A stretch of 64,000 nucleotides of DNA from an uncultured Granulosicoccus sp. (lineage in GTDB: Bacteria; Pseudomonadota; Gammaproteobacteria; Granulosicoccales; Granulosicoccaceae), in NCBI GenBank assembly GCA_947492525.1, contig CANLNQ010000003.1, positions 124,001 through 188,000 on the forward strand. Reading direction: 5' to 3'. Shown piece by piece: positions 45,398 through 53,100 of this stretch. Positions within the stretch are counted from its first letter, which is position 1; every line of letters begins with the position of its first letter. The notes beneath the pieces are model-generated. The model did not search any database, was not told the DNA's origin, and saw only the letters and a program-made list of their open reading frames with translations. The position numbers were made by a program, and so were the translations under genes.

Positions 45398-45405
45398 TCA
45401 GCGAC
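45381..45405 (-). terminator. Hairpin at the end of the LacI/HD-hydrolase unit
   Basis: GTCGCTGAT (45381-45389) pairs perfectly with ATCAGCGAC (45397-45405) around a 7-nt loop and includes the stop codon of the HD protein gene. It is a candidate terminator for the minus-strand pair ending here; no T-tract follows. Confidence 0.5.
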
Positions 45406-45958
45406 TGGGAGGACGGGACCCTGGATTCAAGTGACCATCGAGAATGCGTCCGGCCTGCTGATAGAGTTGTGCATCGCCCGCTTGCAGCGTATCCAGCAGC
45501 TCGCGTTTTTCGCGCAAGTAGACCTTGAAGAAGTCATTGCCTGGCTCACTGATGTGTTCGGTATTGTCTATCAGATCAGCCAGTTTGATGGTCTTGGCAT
45601 CAGCAGACTTGTGTACCCAGTCCAGACGCTCTGCCGCCTTGCGCTCGGCGCGGTTCAATGCCGGATAGCGTTCCCTTGTGTAGTGCTCTGTCAGTTCATT
45701 CACCAGCTCGAGGACATCAGCACCGCACTGCTGCAGGATCTGTCTTTCGGCCTCGACAGGATCCGGACCGTCTTCGAGGACATCGTGAAGAATGGCCGCA
45801 GCCAGCATGTTCAGGTTGTCGGAGACTGCGCGCACTCGCATCATGACAGACAGAGGATGGGCGATATAGGGTACATCGAGGTACTTGCGGTTCTGTCCCT
45901 CGTGCGCGTCCGTGGCGATCCTGATCGCACGATGCAGTACATCGTTTTTACCGGTCAT
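45398..45958 (-). CDS. HD-domain protein, small alarmone hydrolase-like
   Basis: A 186-residue protein with only the HD hydrolase module of the RelA/SpoT family: AIRIATDAHEGQNRKYLDVPYIAHPLSV contains the HxG-like and YIxHP motifs, AAILHDVLEDG is the metal-binding HD motif, and KTIKLADLIDN matches the NTP-site KxADxxxN. There is no synthetase or regulatory domain. Homologous MESH1/SAH enzymes hydrolyse (p)ppGpp. GTG at 45970 is an alternative start. It follows the LacI gene by 33 bp on the same strand and probably shares its transcript. Confidence 0.82.
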   Translation of the reverse strand: MTGKNDVLHRAIRIATDAHEGQNRKYLDVPYIAHPLSVMMRVRAVSDNLNMLAAAILHDVLEDGPDPVEAERQILQQCGADVLELVNELTEHYTRERYPALNRAERKAAERLDWVHKSADAKTIKLADLIDNTEHISEPGNDFFKVYLREKRELLDTLQAGDAQLYQQAGRILDGHLNPGSRPPSR

Positions 45959-45991
45959 TTTCCAATCCACATTTCGGTACGTGAATGATCT

Positions 45992-47035
45992 CTATGTGCC
46001 CACGAGGTATTGGCACTGTGGTCTTGGCGGTCCCAGTGATTCACGGTACATGATTTCTGTTTCGAATTCGATGCTGGCCGGTTTGCTATTGGTCGAGAGC
46101 AACTCCAGCAAGAGTCTGGCGGCAGACCTTCCCATCCTACGCTGTGGCACACGCACGGTGGTGAGCGCTGGGTACACGGTCGTGGCGATATCAATGTCAT
46201 CAAAACCGGTTATCGAAACTGCGTCCGGAATCGCGATTCCGGTTTGCCTGGCTCGCACGATGGCGCCAGCGGCAAGCACATCATTGCCGCAGATGATGGC
46301 CGTCGGTGCGTTCTTGCGACTCATCAATCGGGTGAAGGCATCGCCACCGTCTTCTTGCGCATAGCGTGCCTCGATGACGTTCAGCAATCGCGCTCCCTGG
46401 CCGAAGTCCTTGATGGCCTGTCTGACGCCCTTGATGCGGTTGGCCGCTCTGTCATTGCCACGGGATATGCCGGCGATCATTGCGATGTTCCGGTGCCCTC
46501 GCGCCAGCACCTCTGTTGCCATGCCATAGGCTGCCTTGTGATTATCGAATCCGGCAAAGAGCAGGGGAGAGTCTGGCTTGTAGCACCATGAGATGACACA
46601 GGGTATCTGGCGCAGTTTCAGAAATTCCCGAGTCTCTTTCAGCCTATCCGCACCGATCAGCAGCAAGCCATCTGCGCCATGTGTGATCAGCGACTGAACC
46701 TGGCTGAATTCATGCCGCCCGTCGTAGCCTGAGCTGGCAACAAGCAGGGTCACGCCGGCGGTGGAAAGCTCTTCCTGAAAGGATTGAAGGCCACTGGCGA
46801 ACATGGCATTGGCCATGGTGGGGATGATGGCACCGACCGTATTGCTTCGATTCGACGCCAGAGATCGCCCACCGGAGTGCGGGGTATAGCCCAGTTCCCG
46901 TATGACGGTACGAATGCGCTCCAGTGTGGCTGGCGCGACCTTTTCCGGGTTGTTGATCGAACGGGAAATGGTGGCTGTCGACACCTTGGCGGCTTGAGCA
47001 ACGTCTTCGATGGATGGGCTGGCGAGCTTCTTCAT
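45992..47035 (-). CDS. LacI family transcriptional regulator
   Basis: A 347-residue repressor. The HTH is SIEDVAQAAKVSTATISRSI with the hinge RTVIRELGYTPHSGGRSL. The effector domain is periplasmic-binding-protein-like (VGAIIPTMANAMFASGLQSF, ITGFDDIDIATTVYPALTTV). ATG at 47035 places the HTH at the N-terminus; the open frame beyond is discounted. It is divergent from the TRAP/sulfonate operon, with a perfect 14-bp palindrome in between, so it probably represses that operon and perhaps itself. The sugar ABC operon downstream is an alternative target. Confidence 0.92.
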   Translation of the reverse strand: MKKLASPSIEDVAQAAKVSTATISRSINNPEKVAPATLERIRTVIRELGYTPHSGGRSLASNRSNTVGAIIPTMANAMFASGLQSFQEELSTAGVTLLVASSGYDGRHEFSQVQSLITHGADGLLLIGADRLKETREFLKLRQIPCVISWCYKPDSPLLFAGFDNHKAAYGMATEVLARGHRNIAMIAGISRGNDRAANRIKGVRQAIKDFGQGARLLNVIEARYAQEDGGDAFTRLMSRKNAPTAIICGNDVLAAGAIVRARQTGIAIPDAVSITGFDDIDIATTVYPALTTVRVPQRRMGRSAARLLLELLSTNSKPASIEFETEIMYRESLGPPRPQCQYLVGT

Positions 47036-47129
47036 GGGTCTCCGGGGTCGAGGAACTGGCAGCCAGAAACATGCCGTGGCCTGTCGCGCTGACTGTAACA
47101 AGGCAAGCATGTCATGAACGAAAAAAATG

Positions 47130-47158
47130 TTGTAAATAAAAATGTAAGCGCTTACACT
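47130..47158 (+). promoter_or_regulatory. Candidate promoter of the TRAP/sulfonate operon overlapped by LacI-type operator
   Basis: TTGTAA (47130-47135) and TACACT (47153-47158) are spaced 17 bp. The perfect palindrome TGTAAGCGCTTACA (47143-47156), close to the LacI-family consensus TGTAAnCGnTTACA, covers the spacer and most of the -10. Repressor binding there would block RNA polymerase. Confidence 0.65.
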
Positions 47159-47225
47159 CGATTTCAAGCCGTCCGAGGCACGTGATGTCCGGAGGGCTCC
47201 TCTCGTCGGATACCGGAGAAGGCAG

Positions 47226-47450
47226 TTGAGAAACAGTGGACTGATGTTGTTGTTGACTGCCTGTTCTTTCAGCGTGTATCTGATTGATGTTGTCGCTGGT
47301 GCCTACTTTAGAGCCGCATTCCTGTCGGATGTAGCGGCCGTTGTAATGCTTGCTCTGGCGAGTGTGTTTTTCACCATTGCAATTGTCGAACTGGAACGCC
47401 GCGCAGTGGCGGACGCAGCGAACGACAACACTGCAGAACCCTTGGAGTAG
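47226..47450 (+). CDS. Small membrane protein at the head of the TRAP operon
   Basis: A 74-residue protein with two hydrophobic segments (about 5-25 and 32-52) and a charged tail. I do not recognise a family. A TTG at 47226 is the likely start; ATG at 47244 is an alternative. It is separated from the binding-protein gene by 6 bp and lies just behind the operator region, so it is probably in the operon. The function is unknown; small membrane proteins do sit in some TRAP loci. Confidence 0.6.
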   Translation: MRNSGLMLLLTACSFSVYLIDVVAGAYFRAAFLSDVAAVVMLALASVFFTIAIVELERRAVADAANDNTAEPLE

Positions 47451-47456
47451 ACTCGG

Positions 47457-48611
47457 ATGCCCACCATGAAGAAAGAGAACGAACGCGCCTCTGTTGAGAG
47501 AAGAAATTTCCTGAAACTGACTGGTTCCGGAGCCTTTACAGCTGCGATGGTTGTGGGGGCGGCAGGCATGTTGTCATCGGAGGCAGCGGTTGCGCAGACG
47601 GCGAAGGAGGAGAAGGAGCGTGAGTCGGCGGCTGATCACACCATGATCATTGCGACGGCCTATGTGCTGGGTGCTTCACGCAGTTATCCGATCATGCAGC
47701 TTGATCTGAAGGAGAATATCCAGAACGCTACCAATGGCAAGGTGTATGTCAAGCTTGCGCCGGGTGGTCAGTTGGGTACGGGGGATGCGCTTGTGCAGAA
47801 GGTACAAGGCGGAACCGTGCAGGCAGCGCAGCATTCTCTGGCCAACTTCGCCCCTTTTGCCCCTGCCATCGACTTGATCAATCTGCCGTACTTCTGTGGT
47901 GCCAATCAACGCTTTACCAACCTGGTTGGCTCGGATACCTGGAAACAGCAGATACATCCCAAGGTGGAGGAAAGAGGTTTCAAGATCCTGTTCTATGTCG
48001 TGATCGATCCCAGAGTGGTGGCATTACGCAAGGGTGGTCCTGGACCCGTGCTGGCACCAACAGACCTGGATGGGGTGAAGTTCAGAGTGCCGGGCTCGCA
48101 GATGTTGCAGCAATATTATCGACTGGTAGGGGCCAATCCCACGCCGGTAGCCTGGGGTGAGACACCATCGGCCATCAAGCAGGGAGTTGCAGATGCGCTT
48201 GATCCTTCGGTGGGTGCTCTATATGTATTCGGCTTCAAGGATATTCTGAGTCACGTGACATTCACGCAGGCAGTGCCGGATAGTCAGGTTTTCTCCTGCA
48301 ACCTGGAATGGTTCAACTCACTGCCTGCGGATGTTCAGGAAGCCATCGAGTTTGCATCGGAAGTAACGACTCAGCAGAATCTCGCCAAAGTACCCGCAGC
48401 GCGAGCCTATGCCATGTCCGAGTTGACCAAGGCAGGGGTCGAGTTTCACTCCCTGAGCGATGAGCAGTTGGCTGTCTGGAAGGAGGCGGGCGGTTATCAG
48501 CGCAGCGAATGGGATCAATACAAGACAGATCTAGCCGGATCCATGGACGTGTTCAATCAGCTGGAGGAGGCCGCTGACACCATGGGGCGCTATTACGTGC
48601 ACGATGCCTGA
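47457..48611 (+). CDS. TRAP transporter substrate-binding protein
   Basis: A 384-residue DctP-family periplasmic protein. The Tat-type signal (ERRNFLKLTGSGAFTAAMVV) suggests folded export. The mature part has the family segments LAPGGQLGTGDALVQKVQGG, GVKFRVPGSQMLQQYYRLVGANPTPVAWGE and VADALDPSVGALYVFGF; the arginine in KFRVPGS is the usual carboxylate/sulfonate-binding residue. Context with DHPS enzymes suggests that it binds DHPS or a related sulfonate (HpsK-like role); this is inference. Confidence 0.9.
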   Translation: MPTMKKENERASVERRNFLKLTGSGAFTAAMVVGAAGMLSSEAAVAQTAKEEKERESAADHTMIIATAYVLGASRSYPIMQLDLKENIQNATNGKVYVKLAPGGQLGTGDALVQKVQGGTVQAAQHSLANFAPFAPAIDLINLPYFCGANQRFTNLVGSDTWKQQIHPKVEERGFKILFYVVIDPRVVALRKGGPGPVLAPTDLDGVKFRVPGSQMLQQYYRLVGANPTPVAWGETPSAIKQGVADALDPSVGALYVFGFKDILSHVTFTQAVPDSQVFSCNLEWFNSLPADVQEAIEFASEVTTQQNLAKVPAARAYAMSELTKAGVEFHSLSDEQLAVWKEAGGYQRSEWDQYKTDLAGSMDVFNQLEEAADTMGRYYVHDA

Positions 48612-48622
48612 GCATCACTGAT

Positions 48623-48679
48623 CTCGAAAATGCCGGATGATCTTCATCCGGCTATCGAGTCAGGTTGCACCCTGCAACC
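48623..48679 (+). promoter_or_regulatory. Two hairpins between TRAP binding protein and permease genes
   Basis: GCCGGATGA (48632-48640) with TCATCCGGC (48644-48652), flanked by CTCGA/TCGAG (48623-48627, 48655-48659), and GGTTGCA (48663-48669) with TGCAACC (48673-48679). Both stems are perfect. They may protect the 3' end of the binding-protein mRNA or attenuate, giving more binding protein than permease. Confidence 0.6.
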
Positions 48680-48710
48680 CTGACACTCTTCGGAACGATC
48701 GAGGGTCATC

Positions 48711-49226
48711 ATGAAACGTTTTCTGTGTGAGCTCGACAAGAATGCCGAGCGCTGGGCGCTGCTCGTCTTCTACACATTGCTGGTGTCGACGATGACCATC
48801 GAAGTGGTGCGTCGGGAAGTCTTTTCCTATTCGTCCATTTGGGGCGAGGAGATCGTGCGCTACTCCTTTATCTATCTTGCCTGGATAGGTGCTGCTGCCG
48901 CAGTCAAGGAAAGAGCCCATATCCGTATCGATGTGCTCTATCACTACGTGGGGCCGCGTACCAAGGCATTGCTCTATCTGCTGGGTGATCTGGTGATGCT
49001 GGTGATCGGCTGCCTCGCCCTGTACTGGTCGTTTGAAACGGTCAGTGTGAGCTGGAAGTACGGTTCGGTCACACACGGTCTCAGGGTGTCCAAGGTCTGG
49101 TTTCTGATGGCGGTACCGGTCGGGTTCAGCCTTGTCATATTTCGACTATTGCAATCCATGCGCCGCGATATCGGTGATCTGCTGGCAGGCAGACCCGTGT
49201 TCGAAGGCAACAAGATGTTCGACTGA
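48711..49226 (+). CDS. TRAP transporter small permease
   Basis: A 171-residue DctQ-family membrane protein with four hydrophobic segments. RREVFSYSSIWGEEIVRYSFIYLAWIGAA and KERAHIRIDVLYHYVG are family hallmarks, and VSWKYGSVTHGLRVSKVWFLMAVPVGF is typical of helix 3-4. GAGGG before ATG 48711. Partner of the large permease that starts 10 bp later. Confidence 0.92.
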   Translation: MKRFLCELDKNAERWALLVFYTLLVSTMTIEVVRREVFSYSSIWGEEIVRYSFIYLAWIGAAAAVKERAHIRIDVLYHYVGPRTKALLYLLGDLVMLVIGCLALYWSFETVSVSWKYGSVTHGLRVSKVWFLMAVPVGFSLVIFRLLQSMRRDIGDLLAGRPVFEGNKMFD

Positions 49227-49235
49227 GGTAGCGAC

Positions 49236-50567
49236 ATGCTCTGGCAAAATCTGCAGGATCAAGCGGTCGAACTGGGTTGGTCCTTCTATGGTCCGGTGTT
49301 GATCTTCGTGCTCTTCTGCGCGCTCGGTATCCCGGTCTGGGCCGCCATCGGGGCGTGTGCGGTCGCGATGCTGATGTTATCGGATGTGCTTCCTCTCTCT
49401 CTGCTTGGAGAGTCTTTGTTCGATGGCATCGACGCCTTTGCCTTGACCGCCATACCGCTGTTCATACTGACAGGTGATGCACTGGTCAGAACCGGTCTGA
49501 GCCGCAAGTTTCTGGACGTGGCAGAGGCGCTGACCTGCTGGGCAAAGGGTGGGTTCGGTTCGGCAACCGTGCTGGTCTGCGGCATGTTCTCGGCCATTTC
49601 AGGATCGGATGCAGCCGGGGCCGCAGCCGTTGGCCGCATGACCATCGATCGTCTGGTGGAAAGTGGCTATCCTCGGCCCTATGCCTGCGCCTTGGTGGCC
49701 GCAGGCGCCTGTACCGGTATTCTGATACCTCCCTCGATCGCCTATATCGTCATTGGCCTGGTGCTGGGTATCTCTGCGTCAACCTTGTTTCAGGCAGCGC
49801 TGATACCCGGAATTCTGGTGCTGCTGTCCATTCTGATCACCAATATCGTCATGAATCGCCGTCACGCTTATGAGGGTGGTGGCATGATGAGTTTCGCTGA
49901 GTGGTCATCGAATTTCATGCAGGCCATCAAGGGGGGCTGGTATGCGTTCCTGGTTCCGGGCATCATCTTCTACGGCATTTTCTCCGGACGTCTGACCCCG
50001 ACTGAAGCGGGCGCAACGGCCGTGACAGTCACCATCATCATGGGCTTCATTCTCGGTACCCTGAAGCTGTCGGACTTTCCGTCGATGCTGCTCGGTTCGG
50101 CAAAGGTCAATGGCGTGATTCTTCCCATCATCGCGTTTTCCCTGCCGTTGGCACAGACGCTGGCGGCGATGGGTGTGCCGCAAGGATTCGTCTTCGCCGT
50201 GACCTCAATCACCGACAACCCCTATCTGCTGATCCTGCTGATGATATTCATTCTGATTGCGGCAGGTTGCGTCATGGAGACCACGCCCAACATCGTGATT
50301 CTGGCGCCCATACTGAAGCCACTTGCCGATGAGATCGGAATGAACGAGATTCAGTTCTGCATCATGATGATCACGTCTCTGGGGGTCGGCTTCATCACAC
50401 CTCCACTGGGGCTCAATCTTTTCGTGGTATCCGGGCTGACCGGCGAGTCGATTCTGAAGATCGCCGTGCGGGCCGTCCCCTTTGTTTTCTTCATGCTCCT
50501 GGTGGTTTTGCTGATCGCATACATGCCATCGGTTTCCACTCTATTGTTAGATGATATATACGGATAG
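49236..50567 (+). CDS. TRAP transporter large permease
   Basis: A 443-residue DctM-family permease with about 12 hydrophobic segments. Family motifs: FALTAIPLFILTGDALVRTGLSRKFL, GGFGSATVLVCGMFSAISGSDAA, CTGILIPPSIAYIVIG, AAGCVMETTPNIVILAPIL and GFITPPLGLNLFVVSGLTG. With the small permease and binding protein it forms a sodium-coupled importer. The stop is 10 bp before the DHPS dehydrogenase gene. Confidence 0.95.
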   Translation: MLWQNLQDQAVELGWSFYGPVLIFVLFCALGIPVWAAIGACAVAMLMLSDVLPLSLLGESLFDGIDAFALTAIPLFILTGDALVRTGLSRKFLDVAEALTCWAKGGFGSATVLVCGMFSAISGSDAAGAAAVGRMTIDRLVESGYPRPYACALVAAGACTGILIPPSIAYIVIGLVLGISASTLFQAALIPGILVLLSILITNIVMNRRHAYEGGGMMSFAEWSSNFMQAIKGGWYAFLVPGIIFYGIFSGRLTPTEAGATAVTVTIIMGFILGTLKLSDFPSMLLGSAKVNGVILPIIAFSLPLAQTLAAMGVPQGFVFAVTSITDNPYLLILLMIFILIAAGCVMETTPNIVILAPILKPLADEIGMNEIQFCIMMITSLGVGFITPPLGLNLFVVSGLTGESILKIAVRAVPFVFFMLLVVLLIAYMPSVSTLLLDDIYG

Positions 50568-50576
50568 GACTCGACA

Positions 50577-51878
50577 ATGACCAGAAAATATCTGAAAAAG
50601 GCGACAAAGACCGCAACCACTGACGCCACGGATGTTCGCGAAACGGTGCAGAACATTCTGGCAGACATTGAAGCCGGCGGTGATGAGGCGGCGCTGAAGT
50701 ATGCCGAAAAGTTCGATCAGTACGACGGCAATGTCCTGCTCACCGAAGAGGAGATCGCAGCGGCCTGCGAGCTGGTGCCGCAGAAGCTCAAGGATGACAT
50801 CGCGTTTGCACACGACAATGTCAGGCGATTTGCCGAAGTACAGAAGCAGACCATGCAGAATGTCGAACTGGAAGTGGTGCCTGGATTCACATTGGGGCAG
50901 AAGACCATTCCCTGCCAGGCCGTTGGCTGCTATGTTCCAGGGGGCCGCTATAGTCATATTGCCAGTGCCATCATGACCGTCACGACGGCAAAGGTGGCGG
51001 GTTGCAGGCATATCGTGGCGTGCTCGCCGCCGCGCGCGGGCGAAGGCATTGCCCCTGCGATCATCTTCGCAGCCCATCTGTGCGGGGCAGACAGGATACT
51101 GGCCATGGGAGGCGTGCAGGGTGTTGCGGCAATGACCTTCGGTCTGTTCGGCTTGCCGAAGGCGGATATCCTGGTCGGACCCGGAAACCAGTTCGTGGCC
51201 GAAGCCAAGCGCATCCTGTTCGGTCGAGTTGGAATCGACATGGTTGCCGGCCCGACAGACAGCCTGATTCTGGCGGACAGTTTGGCTGATCCCTTCATTG
51301 TCGCAACCGACCTTGTGAGTCAGGCCGAGCATGGCTACAACTCGCCGGTCTGGTTGGTCACCTCCGACGAAGCGCTTGCCGAGACAGTAATGCAGATGGT
51401 GCCCGACCTGATTGCCGATCTACCCGAAACCAATCGGCTCAGCGCCGAGGCTGCCTGGCGCGACTACGCGGAAGTGATTGTCTGCGCTGACAGAGAGGAG
51501 ATGGCTGCAACATCGGACGACTATGCGCCCGAGCATCTGACCGTACAGGCTGAGGATCTGCCCTGGTGGCTGGATCGCCTGCAATGCTATGGCTCACTGT
51601 TTCTGGGCGAGGAGACCACGGTGTCCTTCGGAGACAAGGCATCTGGTACCAACCACGTTCTACCCACGTCCCGATCCGCGAAGTACACTGGCGGTCTGTC
51701 GGTTCACAAGTACATGAAGATCGTGACCTGGCAGCAGGCTACGCGCGAAGGCTCCAGACCGGTCGCCGGTGCAACTGCGCGTATTTCAAGGCTGGAAGGG
51801 ATGGAAGGTCATGCCCGATCAGCGGATGTCCGTCTCAAGAAGTATTTTCCGGACGAAGAGTTCGAACTGGAACTTTGA
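50577..51878 (+). CDS. hpsN: Sulfopropanediol (DHPS) dehydrogenase, HisD family
   Basis: A 433-residue histidinol dehydrogenase-fold NAD enzyme. HpsN oxidises (R)-DHPS to (R)-sulfolactate in two steps, by analogy with histidinol to histidine. All zinc ligands of the HisD family are present: Q249 and H252 (SQAEHG), D353 (FGDKASGTNH) and H412 (EGHARS), plus the catalytic pair E319-H320 (YAPEHL). Preference for DHPS over histidinol comes from its position between a TRAP importer and sulfopyruvate decarboxylase, and from the absence of other his genes. The N-terminus TRKYLKKATKTATTDATDV also resembles the HpsN subgroup as I know it. Confidence 0.85.
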   Translation: MTRKYLKKATKTATTDATDVRETVQNILADIEAGGDEAALKYAEKFDQYDGNVLLTEEEIAAACELVPQKLKDDIAFAHDNVRRFAEVQKQTMQNVELEVVPGFTLGQKTIPCQAVGCYVPGGRYSHIASAIMTVTTAKVAGCRHIVACSPPRAGEGIAPAIIFAAHLCGADRILAMGGVQGVAAMTFGLFGLPKADILVGPGNQFVAEAKRILFGRVGIDMVAGPTDSLILADSLADPFIVATDLVSQAEHGYNSPVWLVTSDEALAETVMQMVPDLIADLPETNRLSAEAAWRDYAEVIVCADREEMAATSDDYAPEHLTVQAEDLPWWLDRLQCYGSLFLGEETTVSFGDKASGTNHVLPTSRSAKYTGGLSVHKYMKIVTWQQATREGSRPVAGATARISRLEGMEGHARSADVRLKKYFPDEEFELEL

Positions 51879-51989
51879 GCCGGGGCTGGATTCATTCGCG
51901 AGCATCGATGAAAGGAGACGGCCGGATTCGCCGTTCTCCGATCGGATCGAGCTTGCAATTTTCATACATTGACTGAAGGAGTATCCGAA

Positions 51990-52487
51990 GTGTCGGTAAA
52001 CGAAAAGATCGTGTCTGATCTGGTCGCCAACAACGTCAACTTTGTAACCACCGTGCCCTGCAAGCAATTGGCCGGTGTCATCGACGCAATAGAGGCCAGT
52101 GACGATATCTACCATATTCCTTCCAACAAGGAAGATGAAGGCATGGGGCTCTGTGCGGGTGCCTTCATGGGGGGAAAGCGACCTGCCATCATCATGCAGA
52201 ACACGGCCATTGGTGTGACCATCAATACGCTGGTCACGCTGACTCAGTATTACAGGATGCCATTGCCCATGCTCATCAGCTACCGAGGAGAACTGGGTGA
52301 GCCGGTGGCCTGCCAGGTGGAGATGGCCGTGCACACCAAGGCTCTGCTGAATCAGTTGCACATCCCTACCTACCATTTCCACAAGGAGGACGATGTCAAC
52401 GAACTGGATGCAATCCTGAAGCATACGTTCATGTGCAACAAGCCGGTTGCCATACTGACCGACGCAACTTTCTGGAAGGGGTACTGA
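51990..52487 (+). CDS. comD: Sulfopyruvate decarboxylase, alpha subunit
   Basis: A 165-residue protein homologous to the pyrimidine-binding half of ThDP decarboxylases. It contains FVTTVPCKQLAGVIDAIE, SNKEDEGMGLCAGAFMGGK (the glutamate region that activates ThDP) and QNTAIGVTINTLVTL. Separate alpha and beta chains of this size are the ComD/ComE layout; phosphonopyruvate decarboxylase is usually one chain. The GTG start at 51990 is set by AAGGAG 8 nt upstream; a TTG at 51969 is in frame. The gap from hpsN is 111 bp. It decarboxylates sulfopyruvate to sulfoacetaldehyde with ComE. Confidence 0.88.
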   Translation: MSVNEKIVSDLVANNVNFVTTVPCKQLAGVIDAIEASDDIYHIPSNKEDEGMGLCAGAFMGGKRPAIIMQNTAIGVTINTLVTLTQYYRMPLPMLISYRGELGEPVACQVEMAVHTKALLNQLHIPTYHFHKEDDVNELDAILKHTFMCNKPVAILTDATFWKGY

Positions 52488-52489
52488 TC

Positions 52490-53044
52490 ATGATTCGTTC
52501 GGAAATACTGCGCGACATTGCACCGGTCATTGCGGAGCATCTGGTGGTGTGCAACATCGGTTTGCCCAGCCAGGAATTGCATTCCATCGATGATCAGCCC
52601 ACGAATTTCTACATGCTGGGTACGATGGGTCTGTCCTCATCGATTGGCCTGGGGCTGGCTCTGGCTCAGGACAAGAAAGTGATTTCCATCGATGGTGACG
52701 GCTCGGTACTGACCAACTTCGGCACATTGCCGACCATCGCCAACAACGTTGCCGACAATTACATCTTGCTGATCATCGACAATGGCAGTTATGGCTCGAC
52801 GGGCGATCAACCGACCTACGCGGGGAAGAAGACATCCTTGACTGAGGTGGCACGTGCCTGTGGTTGCGAGAACGTCATCGAGTGTCAGGCCGAGCAGACC
52901 CGGGAAGTGCTTCAGGCAGCGCTTGACAGCAACAAGATGACCATCATCGTATCCAAATGCGAGTCGGGCAATGTGAAGATTCCGGTCATCACCATGGATC
53001 CGGTGGAGATCCGTAGCCGCTTCATGAAGGCGGTTCAGTCCTGA
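52490..53044 (+). CDS. comE: Sulfopyruvate decarboxylase, beta subunit
   Basis: A 184-residue protein with the ThDP pyrophosphate/magnesium motif GDGSVLTNFGTLPTIANN (GDG at 69-71) and N98 in LLIIDNGSYGSTGDQ. TMGLSSSIGLGLALAQ is the usual helix before it. ATG at 52490 has AAGGGG 9 nt upstream and lies 2 bp after comD. Forms the heteromeric decarboxylase with ComD. Confidence 0.9.
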   Translation: MIRSEILRDIAPVIAEHLVVCNIGLPSQELHSIDDQPTNFYMLGTMGLSSSIGLGLALAQDKKVISIDGDGSVLTNFGTLPTIANNVADNYILLIIDNGSYGSTGDQPTYAGKKTSLTEVARACGCENVIECQAEQTREVLQAALDSNKMTIIVSKCESGNVKIPVITMDPVEIRSRFMKAVQS

Positions 53045-53100
53045 GTCTGTTCCATTGTCTCGACGCAGACAAATGACCACGATACGGAGCGGGTGTGTTG

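Noticed and set aside
50577-51878. Calling the HisD-fold gene histidinol dehydrogenase (hisD) of histidine synthesis
   Set aside because: No other his genes are nearby, and the TRAP/ComDE context favours HpsN. The fold and metal ligands alone cannot separate the two, so this remains the main alternative.
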